Source: Microcaldota archaeon (GTDB lineage: Archaea > Micrarchaeota > Micrarchaeia > Anstonellales > Anstonellaceae). From it: DNA of 10,307 bases. Below, in pieces: positions 4,971-10,307 of this stretch. The stretch lies in contig JAPLWZ010000137.1 in the NCBI GenBank assembly GCA_026396335.1, positions 1-10,307 of the forward strand. The letters run 5' to 3'. A model generated the notes under the pieces. It saw only the letters and a list, made by a program, of their open reading frames with translations, made no database searches and had not been told where the DNA came from. A program made the translations under genes and the position numbers. Position 1 is the first letter of the stretch; each line of letters starts with the position of its first letter.

Positions 4971-6122
4971 TCAAGCAAGCTGCTCAAGCTTCCTCTCGGC
5001 CTTGCCCTTCAGTTCCTCGTCGCCTAAAATTACCTTGAGGAGTTTCATCGCATCCTTCTTTTCATTGTCTACTTTTACCGCGTCCTTGATGAAGAATGCT
5101 ATCCCGCACTGCGAGCAGAAGCGCGCAGTTGCCGAGTTCTCCTTATTGCAATTCCTGCAAATTACGGGCTTGAGCTCCTCCTTTTTGCTATTCGTATTCT
5201 CCATAGTCAAGCCCCGTTTCTGGAGCATTTTGCGGTCCAAGTCAGCCCCGGAAAGGTGGACGTAAGTCGAAGGCATATCCGACCCGCCGCTCCAGCCGAA
5301 TATGATTTTCAGCTCCTGTTCGGTGAACTCCTGCGCCAGATGGGTAGCTCGGGAGTGCCTGAAAAGATGCGGGTGTATCCTCTTCGTAAGCCCGCTCCTC
5401 CGCTTGGCGGCGTTGATGATGTTCGCCAGGGTCGCGTGGTTGCCCAGATGGCCGTATTTGCCCCTCAGCTCGAGGAATAGCGGGGCGTTCGGATCCTTGA
5501 CTCTCGGGTGGTTGTTAAGCCAGGTTTTCAAGTCTGGAACGCAATCTATCACCCTAACCCGCCTCATGCCGGTCTTGCCGTTGAGCATTATTACCGCGCC
5601 GTATTCGTCGAATTTAACGTCCTTTATGTTGATGCCTATCAATTCTCCCGCTCTGGCGCCGGACTCGTAGAATAGCAAAATCAGCGCCCTGTCGCGGGGG
5701 TTGAGGCAGGAGTCGGCCAGCTTCTTTACCTCGTCAAGGGTCAATAGGTCTTCCGGCAGCTTGCGCTTGGCGAAACCATGCGTTTTTAGCCATGAAACAG
5801 TTTCGGGGTAAGTCCCGCCATGAAGCCATTTGTAGAACGCCTTTATGGAAACCTTCAGGCTCGGACTTTTGTAGTCTTTCCACTTCTCAAAAAACGTGAT
5901 GATGTCCTTCTTCTGAAGCGTTTTGAAAGAGCGGCCTTTGAACTCCTTGGCCAGCTTCACGAGACAGAACAGGTACATGTAGCGCGTGCCTTCTGCCGCG
6001 CCCTGTGCGGCCTTCTCCTGGTCGAAATCGACCAATATTCGCCGGTTCTCGGTGCCTACGTCAATCCAGTTGTTCTTTGTTTTGAAGAACCTTTCAGGCG
6101 TCCGGCCATCCAAAATTTTCAT
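4971..6122 (-). CDS. tyrosine recombinase/integrase with C-terminal zinc ribbon (copy 2)
   Basis: A 383-residue paralogue of the recombinase at 284-1366. The core-binding domain spans about residues 25-118 and the catalytic domain about 122-304, with R157 (GAR), K183 (NGKTG), H252 and R255 (HLFRH), W277 (FGWSGG) and nucleophile Y287 (STYVHLS). The C-terminal zinc ribbon has C322, C325, C336 and C339, followed by a charged helical tail (345-383) longer than in copy 1. All catalytic residues are present, so it looks active. The ATG at 6122 has GAGGTGG (complement of 6127-6133) as ribosome binding site and a TATA box at 6157-6166. Codon choice differs from copy 1 although the proteins match closely, so this is an old divergence rather than a recent copy. 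It lies about 258 bp from the candidate right att repeat and is the likelier driver of the bracketed segment. Confidence 0.92.
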   Translation of the reverse strand: MKILDGRTPERFFKTKNNWIDVGTENRRILVDFDQEKAAQGAAEGTRYMYLFCLVKLAKEFKGRSFKTLQKKDIITFFEKWKDYKSPSLKVSIKAFYKWLHGGTYPETVSWLKTHGFAKRKLPEDLLTLDEVKKLADSCLNPRDRALILLFYESGARAGELIGINIKDVKFDEYGAVIMLNGKTGMRRVRVIDCVPDLKTWLNNHPRVKDPNAPLFLELRGKYGHLGNHATLANIINAAKRRSGLTKRIHPHLFRHSRATHLAQEFTEQELKIIFGWSGGSDMPSTYVHLSGADLDRKMLQKRGLTMENTNSKKEELKPVICRNCNKENSATARFCSQCGIAFFIKDAVKVDNEKKDAMKLLKVILGDEELKGKAERKLEQLA

Positions 6123-6156
6123 CTTACCACCTCGGCTGCCTGTCCTGCTCGAAGAC

Positions 6157-6166
6157 CTATTTATAG
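6157..6166 (-). promoter_or_regulatory. TATA box of recombinase 2
   Basis: CTATAAATAG on the minus strand, preceded by CAAG as in the HEPN operon promoter. Predicted transcription start is near 6135, giving a leader of about 13 bases. An inverted repeat AGACT-GGG-AGTCT at 6196-6208 lies about 30 bp upstream and resembles the CAGAC/GTCTG inverted repeat upstream of recombinase 1, so both may be operator sites. Confidence 0.6.
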
Positions 6167-6245
6167 CTTGCCGAGCTGATTGACGAATTCACATTAGACT
6201 GGGAGTCTGTCATCATTCCACGAATGAGCCGATTATCAGCCTAGG

Positions 6246-6270
6246 TTTCCGCGGCAACCTTCCGCGGAAA
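6246..6270. promoter_or_regulatory. tandem pair of TTTCCGCGG cores
   Basis: TTTCCGCGGCAA at 6246-6257 and TTCCGCGGAAA at 6260-6270, two bases apart. They share the core of the 23-bp element but lack its GACAC block. The pair is about 80 bp upstream of the TATA box of recombinase 2. The close spacing would allow cooperative binding. Confidence 0.55.
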
Positions 6271-6303
6271 TGAACCCCCAAATTAAGCCGAAAAGCAGTT
6301 AGC

Positions 6304-6346
6304 AGGCAATTGCCTAACCCAGATTACCCAAGTTAGGCGATTGCCT
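6304..6346. repeat. 15-bp-arm inverted repeat with a 13-bp spacer
   Basis: AGGCAATTGCCTAAC (6304-6318) and GTTAGGCGATTGCCT (6332-6346) are complementary except at one position. The outer 12 bases of the left arm (AGGCAATTGCCT) are themselves a perfect palindrome. A third GCAATTGCC follows at 6372-6380, so near-identical cores recur at 31- and 35-bp steps, about three helical turns. One arm matches 17 of 19 bases at 1426-1444. Confidence 0.65.
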
Positions 6347-6355
6347 ACAATCACC

Positions 6356-6387
6356 ATGCCGCTCAGGCATAGCAATTGCCATCAGAC
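6356..6387 (-). repeat. 32-bp repeat, right copy (inverted partner at 1462-1493)
   Basis: On the minus strand: GTCTGATG-N11-GCCTGAGCGGCAT, with block sequence and spacing identical to the left copy. The 14-bp direct repeat at 6380-6393 overlaps its end. Confidence 0.7.
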
Positions 6388-6393
6388 CGTCCG
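6380..6393 (+). repeat. 14-bp direct repeat, right copy; candidate att core
   Basis: CATCAGACCGTCCG, identical to 1607-1620 and in the same orientation. It lies on the upstream side of recombinase 2. The flanking bases beyond the 14 do not match the left copy, apart from the shared degenerate motif. Confidence 0.4.
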
Positions 6394-6498
6394 TCTCTCC
6401 TCATGGGTTATCAAGCCTAGGAGATCACCTTCATCATCATCGGCAAGCTGAATTGCGCCCTCAATACTTCTTATTCTTTCCCTCTCCAATTCAAAACC

Positions 6499-6864
6499 AT
6501 GGCAGCACCACCTCTTGATTTCTCGCTTGGCATCAGCTGGCAGTTTGGCGCACTCGCAGTACTTTCCATGCTGATTTTCCCGTTCTTCAAAGGACGCTAT
6601 GCATTCCTCGCAGGCGCGGCTGCATATTCTCTCGTTGACATCGTCCCCTGGCTCATGGGCTATCCCACGCTCGGACTCTGGACCCTCACAAGCGCAATTT
6701 CATGGGGCATAGTCGGTTTCCTATTCGCAACACAAAAGCCAAACGGCTCACCATTCGCATTCGCAAAATTGGGAATCGCAGGCACACTGGTATTCGATGC
6801 AATCACAGGGCCAATCGCATCCACATTCGTCTGGGGCATGCCATGCTCATCCCGCCTGGCATAA
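6499..6864 (+). CDS. multi-pass membrane protein, probably C-terminally truncated
   Basis: Predicts 121 residues with four hydrophobic segments at about 14-30, 34-52, 57-77 and 90-112. From memory, the run GTLVFDAITGP...VWGMP resembles small archaeal membrane proteins related to ECF-transporter substrate-binding (S) subunits, in which a GQIPFT-type helix and further sequence follow the WGMP-like turn. Here the reading changes after WGMP to CSSRLA and stops, so the last one or two helices are probably missing. The DNA beyond about 6842 encodes the C-terminal half of a JAMM protease in another frame. The ATG at 6499 has no clear ribosome binding site and no strong TATA box; the frame is open back to 6421 without an earlier start. 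The family assignment is tentative; that it is a membrane protein is not in doubt. Confidence 0.6.
   Translation: MAAPPLDFSLGISWQFGALAVLSMLIFPFFKGRYAFLAGAAAYSLVDIVPWLMGYPTLGLWTLTSAISWGIVGFLFATQKPNGSPFAFAKLGIAGTLVFDAITGPIASTFVWGMPCSSRLA
6840..6846. other. scarless junction of membrane protein and JAMM protease fragments
   Basis: Membrane-protein coding ends near 6840 (WGMP). JAMM-like coding in a different frame begins at about 6846 (LIPPG). Both lie on the plus strand. No inserted sequence or flanking duplication is visible. Confidence 0.6.
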
Positions 6865-7097
6865 TGGTCTCAAGGACAATGTCCTCTTTTTCGGAATGGA
6901 TGCTGCCAACAATTGAGGGCATGGTCGGAATATTCCATTCGCACCCGAACAGCTCGAGTCGCCCCTCGGCGCAGGATAAGCGCCTCTTCTCCCAAAAAGG
7001 CGGGATAAACATAATCGCAGGCTACCCCTTTGAACTGAAAAACGTCTCCGCATACATAGGGAGCGGCAAAGAAGTCCCATTCAAGGTCGTGGATTAG
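6843..7097 (+). pseudogene. JAMM/MPN metalloprotease (JAB family), N-terminally truncated
   Basis: Reads as 84 residues from an ATG at 6843. The JAMM zinc motif is clear: H32-S-H34-P, seven residues, S42-x2-D45 (IFHSHPN...RPSAQD). After it come the usual strand INIIAGYPF (55-63) and the C-terminal AYIGSGKEVPFKVV. Family members cleave isopeptide or ubiquitin-like bonds, or act on cysteine-like substrates. The N-terminal part with the first helix, the first strands and the catalytic glutamate is absent; upstream bases in this frame are only a shadow of the membrane-protein gene. With no glutamate and no start of its own, it is most likely a dead remnant. Its stop is 27 bp before the rpoH TATA box, so the intact ancestor probably lay directly upstream of the polymerase operon. 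Confidence 0.75.
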
Positions 7098-7123
7098 GCT
7101 TTTCGCGCAGGGCTTTAGGATCC

Positions 7124-7131
7124 TTTATAAA
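7124..7131 (+). promoter_or_regulatory. TATA box of the rpoH-rpoB operon
   Basis: TTTATAAA, centred about 59 bases before the TTG start of rpoH. Transcription would start near 7153, leaving a leader of about 33 bases, longer than those predicted for the accessory genes. A weaker AT-rich stretch at 7163-7172 could be a second box. Confidence 0.6.
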
Positions 7132-7186
7132 CTTTTCTTTCATAACTACCACCTACGAACCGATTTAAGTTACTTTAGGTGTTGCC

Positions 7187-7414
7187 TTGCCAGAAACTAA
7201 AGCGCCAGACCACGAACTAGTTCCTCCGCACAAACTCTTGTCAAAAGATGACGCTGAGAAAGTCCTGGCGGAGTTCAAGGTAAAAAAGAACGAGATTCCG
7301 AAAATCAGGACCAAGGACGCGGCGCTCGTGGGATTGGGCGCGAAGCTTGGCAGCATAATAAAAATCACGAGGCTTGACGGTTCAGAATATTACAGAATGG
7401 TAACTGATCTGTAA
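7187..7414 (+). CDS. rpoH: RNA polymerase subunit H (RpoH/Rpb5 C-terminal domain)
   Basis: A 75-residue archaeal RpoH, the counterpart of the C-terminal domain of eukaryotic Rpb5. It sits in the lower jaw of RNA polymerase and contacts downstream DNA. Family marks are DHELVPPHKLLS at 8-19, PKI at 38-40, GAKLGSIIKITR at 51-62 and the EYYR near the end (67-70). The start is a TTG at 7187, with AGGTG at 7177-7181 as ribosome binding site. No ATG or GTG is available in frame before the conserved DHELVP, so the rare start is well supported. It heads the operon rpoH-rpoB''-rpoB', the usual archaeal order. The next gene begins about 92 bases after its stop, in an A/T-rich gap. Confidence 0.93.
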   Translation: MPETKAPDHELVPPHKLLSKDDAEKVLAEFKVKKNEIPKIRTKDAALVGLGAKLGSIIKITRLDGSEYYRMVTDL

Positions 7415-7506
7415 ATACAAAAATAAATTTTCAAAAGTCCAGCGCAGGCAATAGGAATAGGAAATAAATCAGCCAATCATCAGCATAAAATTCCTGGGTG
7501 TTATCG

Positions 7507-8991
7507 ATGAAGGGGGAACTAATCACGGCGTATTTCAAGGATAACAGCCTTGTGAAGCAGCACCTCGACTCCTACAACAAGTTTGTGGAACTCGGAATCC
7601 AGACAATAGTTGACAGGGTAAAAATAATCCAGCCCTCTGTTGAGGGATTCGAACTCAAATTCGGGCAAATCCGCCTTGACAAGCCGAAAATCATCGAGGC
7701 GGACGGCGCGCAGCGCGCAATCCACCCGTCGGAAGCGCGCTTAAGGAATCTCACTTACGCAGCACCTATCTTCCTCGAAATCATTCCCGTCTTCAATGGC
7801 GTTGAGCGCACGGTATTCTCGGAAGTATTCATCGGCGAAATCCCGGTAATGGTAAAGAGCAAGCTCTGCTACCTTGACAACATGAGCGAGGACGAGCTCA
7901 TTGCTGCAGGCGAGGACCCTGCTGACCCGGGCGGCTACTTCATCATCAACGGCTCGGAGCGCGTACTCACATCAATTGAGGACCTTGCGCCCAACCGCAT
8001 AATGTGCACGCGTGAAAAGGACAACACGCTCATCACTGCAAAAGTTTTCTCAACCCGCTACGGCTTCCGCGCCCGCTCGGTAGTTGAGCGCACGAACGAG
8101 GGCCTTATGCGCGTGGTATTCCCCGCGTCTCCAAAGGACCTCTCACTCACCAGCACGCTCCGCGCGCTCGGATTGGAAAAGAAGGAAGACATACTCGCAG
8201 CATTCTCGCCCGACAAGGCGGTGAAAAACGACATACTTCTCAATCTTGAAATGGACACCACGAACAGCAAGGCGTCCGCAATGGAATACCTGGGCAAGAA
8301 GGCAGCGCCTGGCCAAGCGGAAGACTACCGCACCAAGCGCGCAGAAATACTGCTTGACACTTATCTCCTTCCGCACATCTGGACCCCGAGCGACGACGAG
8401 AAAACGAGCGTGGCAGAGGGCCGCCTGAAAAAGGCGCGCTACCTTGCGAAAATGGCTGAGCACGCAATAAAGGTCGCGTACAAGGAAATCCCGCAGGATG
8501 ACAAGGACCACTATGCGAACAAGAGGATAAAGCTCGCCGGCGACCTGATGGAAGACCTGTTCAGGTACGCATTCCAGTTCCTGGTGAAAGACGTTTCATA
8601 CCAGGCAGGAAGAGCTGATGCCCGCGGGCGCCACCTGGCAGTCCAGACACTCGTCCGCCCTGACGCACTCACCGACAGGATACGCTACTCAATGGCAACA
8701 GGCAACTGGATTGCAGGACAAACTGGTGTATCTCAGCTGCTTGACCGAACGTCATTCCTCTCTTCAATGTCTCACTTGAGGCGCATCATCTCGCCCCTCA
8801 GCCGCAAGCACCCGCACTTCAAGGCACGCGACTTGCACGGCACGCACTGGGGCAAGCTCTGCCCGAACGAGTCGCCAGAAGGCCCGTCGTGCGCTCTCGT
8901 GAAAAATCTTTCACTCCTCTGCGAAGTTTCAATCGGCGAGCCCGAAGGGAACATCGACGAAATAATCACAAAATTGGGAGTAAAACTGTAA
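7507..8991 (+). CDS. rpoB2: RNA polymerase subunit B'' (N-terminal half of split RpoB)
   Basis: Forms, with B', the second-largest RNA polymerase subunit; B'' carries the protrusion, lobe and part of the fork. From the ATG at 7507 it is 494 residues, normal for a split B''. It opens with the family-typical LITAYFKDNSLVKQHLDSYNKF. The middle holds GGYFIINGSERVL. The C-terminal part has RHLAVQTLVRP, then GVSQLLDRTSFLSSMSHLRRI (the equivalent of the bacterial rifampicin-pocket region) and GTHWGKLCPNESPEGP at about 445-460. The frame also has a GTG at 7498, but GGGTG (7496-7500) is correctly spaced as ribosome binding site for 7507, so the ATG is preferred. It ends with LGVKL at the usual split point, 22 bases before rpoB'. 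Nothing suggests damage. Confidence 0.95.
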   Translation: MKGELITAYFKDNSLVKQHLDSYNKFVELGIQTIVDRVKIIQPSVEGFELKFGQIRLDKPKIIEADGAQRAIHPSEARLRNLTYAAPIFLEIIPVFNGVERTVFSEVFIGEIPVMVKSKLCYLDNMSEDELIAAGEDPADPGGYFIINGSERVLTSIEDLAPNRIMCTREKDNTLITAKVFSTRYGFRARSVVERTNEGLMRVVFPASPKDLSLTSTLRALGLEKKEDILAAFSPDKAVKNDILLNLEMDTTNSKASAMEYLGKKAAPGQAEDYRTKRAEILLDTYLLPHIWTPSDDEKTSVAEGRLKKARYLAKMAEHAIKVAYKEIPQDDKDHYANKRIKLAGDLMEDLFRYAFQFLVKDVSYQAGRADARGRHLAVQTLVRPDALTDRIRYSMATGNWIAGQTGVSQLLDRTSFLSSMSHLRRIISPLSRKHPHFKARDLHGTHWGKLCPNESPEGPSCALVKNLSLLCEVSIGEPEGNIDEIITKLGVKL

Positions 8992-9013
8992 ATCAATCCA
9001 TTCGGTGGCATTC

Positions 9014-10307
9014 ATGAAAAGAAAGAAACTCAGGAAACGAAGCAAGATCCGCGCGCCGGAGCAGAAGACCTCAGTCTACCTGAACGGCAGGTGGGCAGGC
9101 TCGCACGAAAACGGCAAGATGCTCATTTCCGAGCTTCGCTCCCGCAGGCGCTCAGGCTCGCTTTCATCCGAGGTTAATTTCTTCTACAACCAAAAGACGG
9201 ACGAACTTTTCATCAACGCAGACTCGGGCCGCGCACGCCGCCCCTATATAGTTGTCGAGAACGGACAGTCCCGCCTCACAAACGCACTCTTTGACCAGCT
9301 CAAGAAAAACGAAATCACCTGGACGAGCCTCGTTAAGCTCGGCGTGATTGAGTACCTGGACGCAGAAGAGGAAGAGGCATCATTCGTCGCGCTCAAGGAA
9401 GCGGACCTTACGCCAGACCACACACACCTTGAGATAGACCCGGTTTCAATATTCGGTGTCACCGTGTCGGTGCTCCCGTTCCCGGATTACAATTCATCCC
9501 CGAGAATCACAATGGCATGCGCCATGGCAAAGCAGTCGCTCGGCACATACTCAGTCAACTTCAACATGCGCACAGACAGCCGCGGGCACATAATGTACTA
9601 CCCGCAGCAGCCCCTTGCGCAGACAAAGCCATACAAGCTGCTCGGGTTCGCTGAGCGCGCGGCAGGGCAGAACTTCGTGGTGGCAATCACTTCATCTTAC
9701 GGATACAACATCGGCGACGCTGTGGTCATGAACAAGAATGCGATTGACCGCGGGCTTGGCCGCTCTGTGTTCTACAAGGCGCACGAAACAGAAGAGCGCA
9801 GATACCCTGGCGGGCAGAAGGACAAGTTCGAAATCCCAATGCCGACAACCAGCGGCTACCGCGAAGAGTCCGCTTACCGCTTCCTCGGAGAGGACGGCGT
9901 AATTTCGCCCGAGTGCGAAGTGGAGAGCAAGGACGTGCTCGTCGGAAAAACATCTCCTCCTCGTTTCCTTGAAGAAATCACGGTATTCGGAGTGACAGAA
10001 GAGAAGAAGCGCGAAAACTCGCTCGTGCTCAAGCGCGGCGAGGAAGGCGTTGTCGACTCGGTCATGGTAACAGACTCGCTCGCAGGCACAAAGCTCGTGA
10101 AGGTGCGCGTCCGCTCGGTAAAAATTCCGGAAGTCGGCGACAAATTCGCAAGCAGGCACGGACAAAAAGGTGTCATTGGATTGCTCCGCCCGCAGGAAGA
10201 CATGCCCTTCACAAAGGACGGCATATCGCCGGACCTTATCATCAACCCGCATGCTATCCCCTCACGTATGACAATCGGGCACTTGCTCGAGATGTTGGGC
10301 GGAAAGG
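9014..10307 (+). CDS. rpoB1: RNA polymerase subunit B' (C-terminal half of split RpoB), partial
   Basis: Starts at the ATG at 9014, with GGTGG (9004-9008) as ribosome binding site, and stays open to the window edge: 431 codons of a protein usually about 600 residues long. It carries the external domains, the hybrid-binding region and the catalytic-side wall of RpoB. Visible marks are the basic N-terminus (MKRKKLRKRSK), DPVSIFGVTVSVLPFPDYNSSPR (about 142-164), QPLAQTK near 197, the highly conserved GDKFASRHGQKGVIG at 375-389, and LIINPHAIPSRMTIGHLLEMLGGK at the visible end, all typical of archaeal B'. The start is right for a split subunit: a fused RpoB would not have a stop, a spacer and a new ribosome binding site here. 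The C-terminal clamp and anchor region lies beyond the window. Confidence 0.95.
   Translation, partial: MKRKKLRKRSKIRAPEQKTSVYLNGRWAGSHENGKMLISELRSRRRSGSLSSEVNFFYNQKTDELFINADSGRARRPYIVVENGQSRLTNALFDQLKKNEITWTSLVKLGVIEYLDAEEEEASFVALKEADLTPDHTHLEIDPVSIFGVTVSVLPFPDYNSSPRITMACAMAKQSLGTYSVNFNMRTDSRGHIMYYPQQPLAQTKPYKLLGFAERAAGQNFVVAITSSYGYNIGDAVVMNKNAIDRGLGRSVFYKAHETEERRYPGGQKDKFEIPMPTTSGYREESAYRFLGEDGVISPECEVESKDVLVGKTSPPRFLEEITVFGVTEEKKRENSLVLKRGEEGVVDSVMVTDSLAGTKLVKVRVRSVKIPEVGDKFASRHGQKGVIGLLRPQEDMPFTKDGISPDLIINPHAIPSRMTIGHLLEMLGGK

Larger units (their letters stand above)
6167..6498. repeat. repeat-rich non-coding region upstream of recombinase 2
   Basis: No gene is supported between the recombinase promoter and the membrane-protein start at 6499. 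Contents in order: inverted repeat AGACT-GGG-AGTCT (6196-6208); two adjacent cores TTTCCGCGGCAA (6246-6257) and TTCCGCGGAAA (6260-6270); a 15-bp-arm inverted repeat (6304-6318 and 6332-6346); the 32-bp repeat on the minus strand (6356-6387); and CATCAGACCGTCCG (6380-6393). From 6394 to 6498 nothing clear is seen apart from a stop-free minus frame that has no start codon. The region shares at least four sequence modules with 1426-1673, but in a different order and partly inverted. Confidence 0.65.

Noticed and set aside
1426..6393. The repeat families considered as a CRISPR array.
   Set aside because: Copies are few, differ in order and orientation, and are not regularly spaced by unique spacers. 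No cas genes are present.
6386..6700. A stop-free minus-strand frame of about 105 codons, rich in charged residues, ending at a TGA near 6386.
   Set aside because: It has no ATG or GTG and only one late TTG. Most of it is antisense to the hydrophobic membrane protein, which by itself yields charged residues. The part beyond 6498 looks protein-like but I recognise no family, so it is not called as a gene.
6702..6842. Upstream extension of the JAMM frame from a start at 6702.
   Set aside because: This stretch is antiphase shadow of the membrane-protein gene, arginine-rich and unlike any JAMM N-terminus.
9692..10252. Long minus-strand frames across the rpoB' region.
   Set aside because: They are antisense shadows produced by the GC-rich codons of the strongly conserved plus-strand RpoB' gene.

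Overview
The window is archaeal. Its right third (about 7098-10307) is the start of an RNA polymerase operon: rpoH, then a split second-largest subunit, RpoB'' (complete) and RpoB' (runs off the window). A split RpoB is known from many euryarchaea and some DPANN lineages. TATA-box promoters and short leaders with GGTGG-type ribosome binding sites support an archaeon. A DPANN-like host is possible, but nothing here proves a lineage.

The left two thirds (about 1-6500) is accessory DNA with the look of an integrated or remnant replicon. It holds two related tyrosine recombinases, each with a C-terminal zinc ribbon (284-1366 and 4971-6122, both minus). Between them lie: a minus-strand operon of two small membrane proteins and a HEPN-like protein (1681-2673); a divergent, truncated Orc1/Cdc6 gene (2819-3340); a truncated DNA cytosine-5 methyltransferase with an overlapping Vsr-type endonuclease (3234-4590); and a small helix-turn-helix protein (4670-4867). 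The non-coding gaps carry a repeated palindrome-based element, TTTCCGCGG(C/A)AA. Three copies share a longer 23-bp form that resembles an archaeal origin recognition box. Other shared repeats upstream of the recombinases are candidate recombination or operator sites.

Two places show genes cut in mid-sequence and joined without a scar. At about 3313-3315 Orc1/Cdc6 and the methyltransferase meet tail to tail and both lack their C-termini. At about 6840-6846 a multi-pass membrane protein that appears to lack its C-terminus runs into a JAMM metalloprotease that lacks its N-terminus. Either the island has suffered repeated deletion next to the essential rpo operon, or the assembly is chimeric at these points.

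The most interesting candidates are the membrane/membrane/HEPN operon (a possible toxin or defence module), the 23-bp element with its link to Orc1/Cdc6 and the operon promoters, and the inverted and direct repeats at about 1450-1650 and 6300-6395 that could bound a movable or invertible segment.
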